From Desulfobulbus sp. (GTDB taxonomy: Bacteria > Desulfobacterota > Desulfobulbia > Desulfobulbales > Desulfobulbaceae), in assembly GCA_031280615.1 (NCBI GenBank), contig JAITGO010000010.1, positions 186,001 through 250,000 of the forward strand: a stretch of DNA of 64,000 bases, written 5' to 3'. Below the pieces are notes generated by a model. It ran no database searches, had not been told where the DNA came from, and worked only from the letters and a program-made list of their open reading frames with translations. Positions 62,033 to 64,000 of the stretch are shown here, in pieces (position 1 is the first letter of the stretch; each line of letters begins with the position of its first letter). The position numbers and the translations under genes were made by a program.

Positions 62033-63313
62033 TTAAAGGATGAAGGTGGGCAGTTCCATTTCCATGCGCTCGAAGGCGGTGGCAAAGGCCGTGACCACCT
62101 CGGGATCGAATTCGGTGCCTGCCTTGGCGACGACGATATCGCGGGCCTCCGCGGGCGACACCGCTGGTTGCCCGTCGTTGCCGAAGGTCAGGCTGTCGTA
62201 GGCATCGGCAACCGCCAGGATACGGCTTCCCAAGGGAGCGATTTCTCCCGATTCCGTTTCTTGATCCTGTTGAGCGGTTTTCTGCTGACCGAGCAGGAGA
62301 GGCAGGACGCGGCCCACCGGCCCGCTGAGAAGGCGTTCGTCGATGGCGTCGCCGTCGGTAGCAGCTCGTTCGCCAGACGCTTCGTCCTGAACGAGCCATT
62401 GGGCCGAGGCCTTGCGCAGGATCGAGCGGCTGAGCTGCATCCGTCCGAGATGGTGCAGCAAGGCGGCCGTGCGGATATCCTCGATGCTGTTCTTGTCGAG
62501 CCCCAGGTAATCGGCGATGCGCGTGGCATAGATCGAGACGCGGAAACAGTGGTTTTCCCGTTCCACGTCATGGGTGGTGACGTGGCGTAGGATCAGCAGC
62601 AACCCTTGGTAGGTTTGCCTGAGTTCCTTCGCTTTGCTCTGGTTTTTCTCGTACAAGGTGCCCATGGCAAAGGCGGTTGCCAGCAGGACGCATCCCCAGG
62701 AAAGGAGATGGAGCCATGGGCAGTCGTTCCCGAGCCCGATCAGGAAGATGCCGGCGCAAGCGGCGAACAGCGCCCAGTTCCGGCCGAAAAAATAGGCGGC
62801 AACCACGGCCGGCAGGGTGAAAACGCTGAGAAGCGAGGATGGCGGGGCAACGACGTAATTGAGCGTCCAGGCGATCCCCAGCATGGCAACAACGATCAGC
62901 AGGGTCTTGCCGATCTGCTTCAAAGAATGATCGGTCAAGGGGCCGGAGCGCCAAGGCTGTGCTGGGAGCTTGACGGCCAGCTTCGAGGGCAGGGCAAAGG
63001 GCAGCTTAATTCGACCGCGTTCGGCAGGGGCGGCGGGCTCGCCCGGCTCCGGCAGAGGCGTGTCGGGGGCACCGTCGCCGGGCAGGGGAACAAACCTGGC
63101 CTCGGCGCCCAGTTCGTTCAGTTTGTCGATGACGAGCATGCTGGTCTCTTCGGCGACGTTGCGGCTCAGTACTACCGGTAAATTATGCAGGAGGGCCGGA
63201 ATTCTGCCGCGGGGGATGCTTTTGGCCCGTTTCTCGAGATACGCGATGAGTTGCGGCTCATCGGCGGTCGGGGAAAGTGCCGTCAGGATGAGAAAGCCTT
63301 TGCTGGTCTGCAT
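62033..63313 (-). CDS. Membrane protein with degenerate HD-GYP-like domain
   Basis: 426 residues from the ATG at 63313 (a start at 63346 is equally possible; the promoter position rules out one at 63391). The N-terminal 80 residues form a small alpha-beta domain (GFLILTALSP, ALLHNLPVVLSRNV, LNELGAEARFVP). Three or four membrane segments lie at about 125-210. The C-terminal half (about 230-426) has the helices of an HD-GYP domain (ENHCFRVSIYATRIADYLGL; RILAVADAYDSLTF), but the HD pair is HH (LLHHLGR) and no GYP triplet was found. Probably catalytically inactive, possibly a c-di-GMP-linked or structural protein. Confidence 0.7.
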   Translation of the reverse strand: MQTSKGFLILTALSPTADEPQLIAYLEKRAKSIPRGRIPALLHNLPVVLSRNVAEETSMLVIDKLNELGAEARFVPLPGDGAPDTPLPEPGEPAAPAERGRIKLPFALPSKLAVKLPAQPWRSGPLTDHSLKQIGKTLLIVVAMLGIAWTLNYVVAPPSSLLSVFTLPAVVAAYFFGRNWALFAACAGIFLIGLGNDCPWLHLLSWGCVLLATAFAMGTLYEKNQSKAKELRQTYQGLLLILRHVTTHDVERENHCFRVSIYATRIADYLGLDKNSIEDIRTAALLHHLGRMQLSRSILRKASAQWLVQDEASGERAATDGDAIDERLLSGPVGRVLPLLLGQQKTAQQDQETESGEIAPLGSRILAVADAYDSLTFGNDGQPAVSPAEARDIVVAKAGTEFDPEVVTAFATAFERMEMELPTFIL

Positions 63314-63396
63314 GGTTGCCGTCTGGGAAAAATGAGCCGGAAGCATCTTGATCGTTGTCGATGGAAGGCTGACCGTGGCAGCTGCCCACAAAAGAA

Positions 63397-63425
63397 ATTA
63401 TACGGGGAAGCGTTTCCCGGTTCAA
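63397..63425 (-). promoter_or_regulatory. Sigma-70-type promoter of the HD-like gene
   Basis: On the minus strand TTGAAC, 17 bases, then TATAAT: nearly the E. coli consensus. It lies about 84 bases ahead of the chosen start codon, giving a transcript start near 63390. Confidence 0.65.
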
Positions 63426-63511
63426 GACATGGCCGTTATTTTTAGGATTTTGATATGAGGCGGCATTCAATTTCGGGAAGGTGACGGGATCGTGCTGCCG
63501 GCGAGGGGAAA

Positions 63512-64000
63512 ATGATTCGAAGGAGGCATTGGTTGCTGCTAGGCCAAGTGCTGTGGCTGGTTTTGGCCTTAGCAGGTCCGCTCGGGTTCCGGGCATCGCT
63601 GTTGGGCTGGCGGCCGGCGCTCATGCTGGTGGCAGTAGGACTTGGCGGCCTGGTGCTGACCGGCTTCATCAGCCTGGTGGCACTGTTTTGGTTGCTGCGA
63701 TCGGGGCGTCCGGGAGGCCCGGCCATCTGTCTTCCGGCCGCCGGGATCGGCCTGGTTGCCCTGATCGGCCTGTTGCTGGTCGGTCTGCGCGGTGCCCAGG
63801 CGCCGCCGATCCACGACATCACGACCGACCCCGGCAATCCGCCCCTGTTTGCGGCCGCGGCGCAGCTTCGCGGTGAGGGCGACAATCTGATTGCCTATCC
63901 TGGCGAGGCGGTGGCCGGCGTGCAACGCAAGGCCTATCCTGACCTGGTGCCGATAGAGGTGGCGCTTGCCCCGGCCGAGGCCTTTGCCAGGTGTCTGGGT
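63512..64000 (+). CDS. DUF1499 family membrane protein, 3' end cut by window edge
   Basis: 163 residues visible from the ATG at 63512, no stop inside the window. Two or three hydrophobic segments (about 7-30, 35-62 and 75-95) precede PPIHDITTDPGNPP-F, the DUF1499 signature, near 100-115. The family is widespread and uncharacterised. It diverges from the HD-like gene. Confidence 0.85.
   Translation, partial: MIRRRHWLLLGQVLWLVLALAGPLGFRASLLGWRPALMLVAVGLGGLVLTGFISLVALFWLLRSGRPGGPAICLPAAGIGLVALIGLLLVGLRGAQAPPIHDITTDPGNPPLFAAAAQLRGEGDNLIAYPGEAVAGVQRKAYPDLVPIEVALAPAEAFARCLG

Noticed and set aside
60015..62399. 794-residue minus-strand open frame
   Set aside because: Antisense to the M48 protease and part of the HD-like gene; Gln-, Gly- and His-rich without domain structure.
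1..64000. CRISPR arrays, prophage or integron structures
   Set aside because: No regularly spaced direct repeats, integrase, capsid, tail or cassette features were seen.

Overview
The window reads as a chromosome segment of a GC-rich, anaerobic, Gram-negative bacterium, most likely a Desulfobacterota member of the Desulfobulbales type (inference from gene content). Supporting signs are a selenocysteine-containing SelD, a DVU0298-like HEAT-repeat protein, a fused IspDF, a Nif3 / C4 zinc-ribbon / RNase H / rnpB run, cobamide salvage genes with CbiR, a propionyl-CoA-carboxylase-type pair beside a remnant of a sodium-pump decarboxylase subunit, lipopolysaccharide heptose synthesis and RND efflux. 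Both ends are cut: a glucokinase at the left edge and a DUF1499 protein at the right edge are partial.

Layout. 0-10 kb is almost all minus strand: a guaB-guaA-NYN/CSD-glk operon, then (past a plus-strand YciO-type gene) rpsA-ihfB, a zinc-ribbon/receiver-like protein and a PilT/PilU-type ATPase. 10-17.5 kb holds ilvD, uvrA and secB on plus, with cspA and a solitary glyQ on minus. 17.8-25 kb has a secreted PKD/lectin-like protein, fabB with an SDR, ferritin, a DVU0298-like gene, a nitrilase-RfaE2 fusion and a small metallochaperone-like gene. 25-29.4 kb is an RND adaptor and pump. 29.5-36 kb (minus) carries flbD-motA-motB and pccB-pccA, followed by decayed genes (oadB/gcdB-type remnant, frameshifted CBS protein). 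36.7-41.9 kb contains a YheT hydrolase, the cobamide cluster cobU-cobS-cobC-cobT-cbiR and a CAP-domain protein.

From about 41.9 to 49.8 kb the composition turns conspicuously AT-rich and the window's most unusual locus appears: pilM-pilN-pilO-pilP, then a protein with the PilQ front end (AMIN and N0/STN domains) whose secretin barrel is replaced by TPR-like repeats, then a separate MshL-type lipoprotein secretin, then an unfamiliar outer-membrane lipoprotein. The natural reading is a type IV pilus machine in which the PilQ functions are split over two polypeptides. It is followed by a FadL-type porin and two truncated IS3-family remnants in opposite orientations, which fits acquisition and later erosion.

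52-64 kb returns to GC-rich housekeeping DNA: purF, selD (in-frame TGA at codon 17 with a possible SECIS hairpin), an M20 peptidase, ispDF directly abutting rnpB, RNase H, a C4 zinc-ribbon coiled-coil protein, Nif3, a CAT-anticodon tRNA, an M48 protease with C-terminal repeats, a degenerate HD-GYP membrane protein and the DUF1499 gene. No CRISPR array, rRNA operon, intact transposon or prophage was seen.
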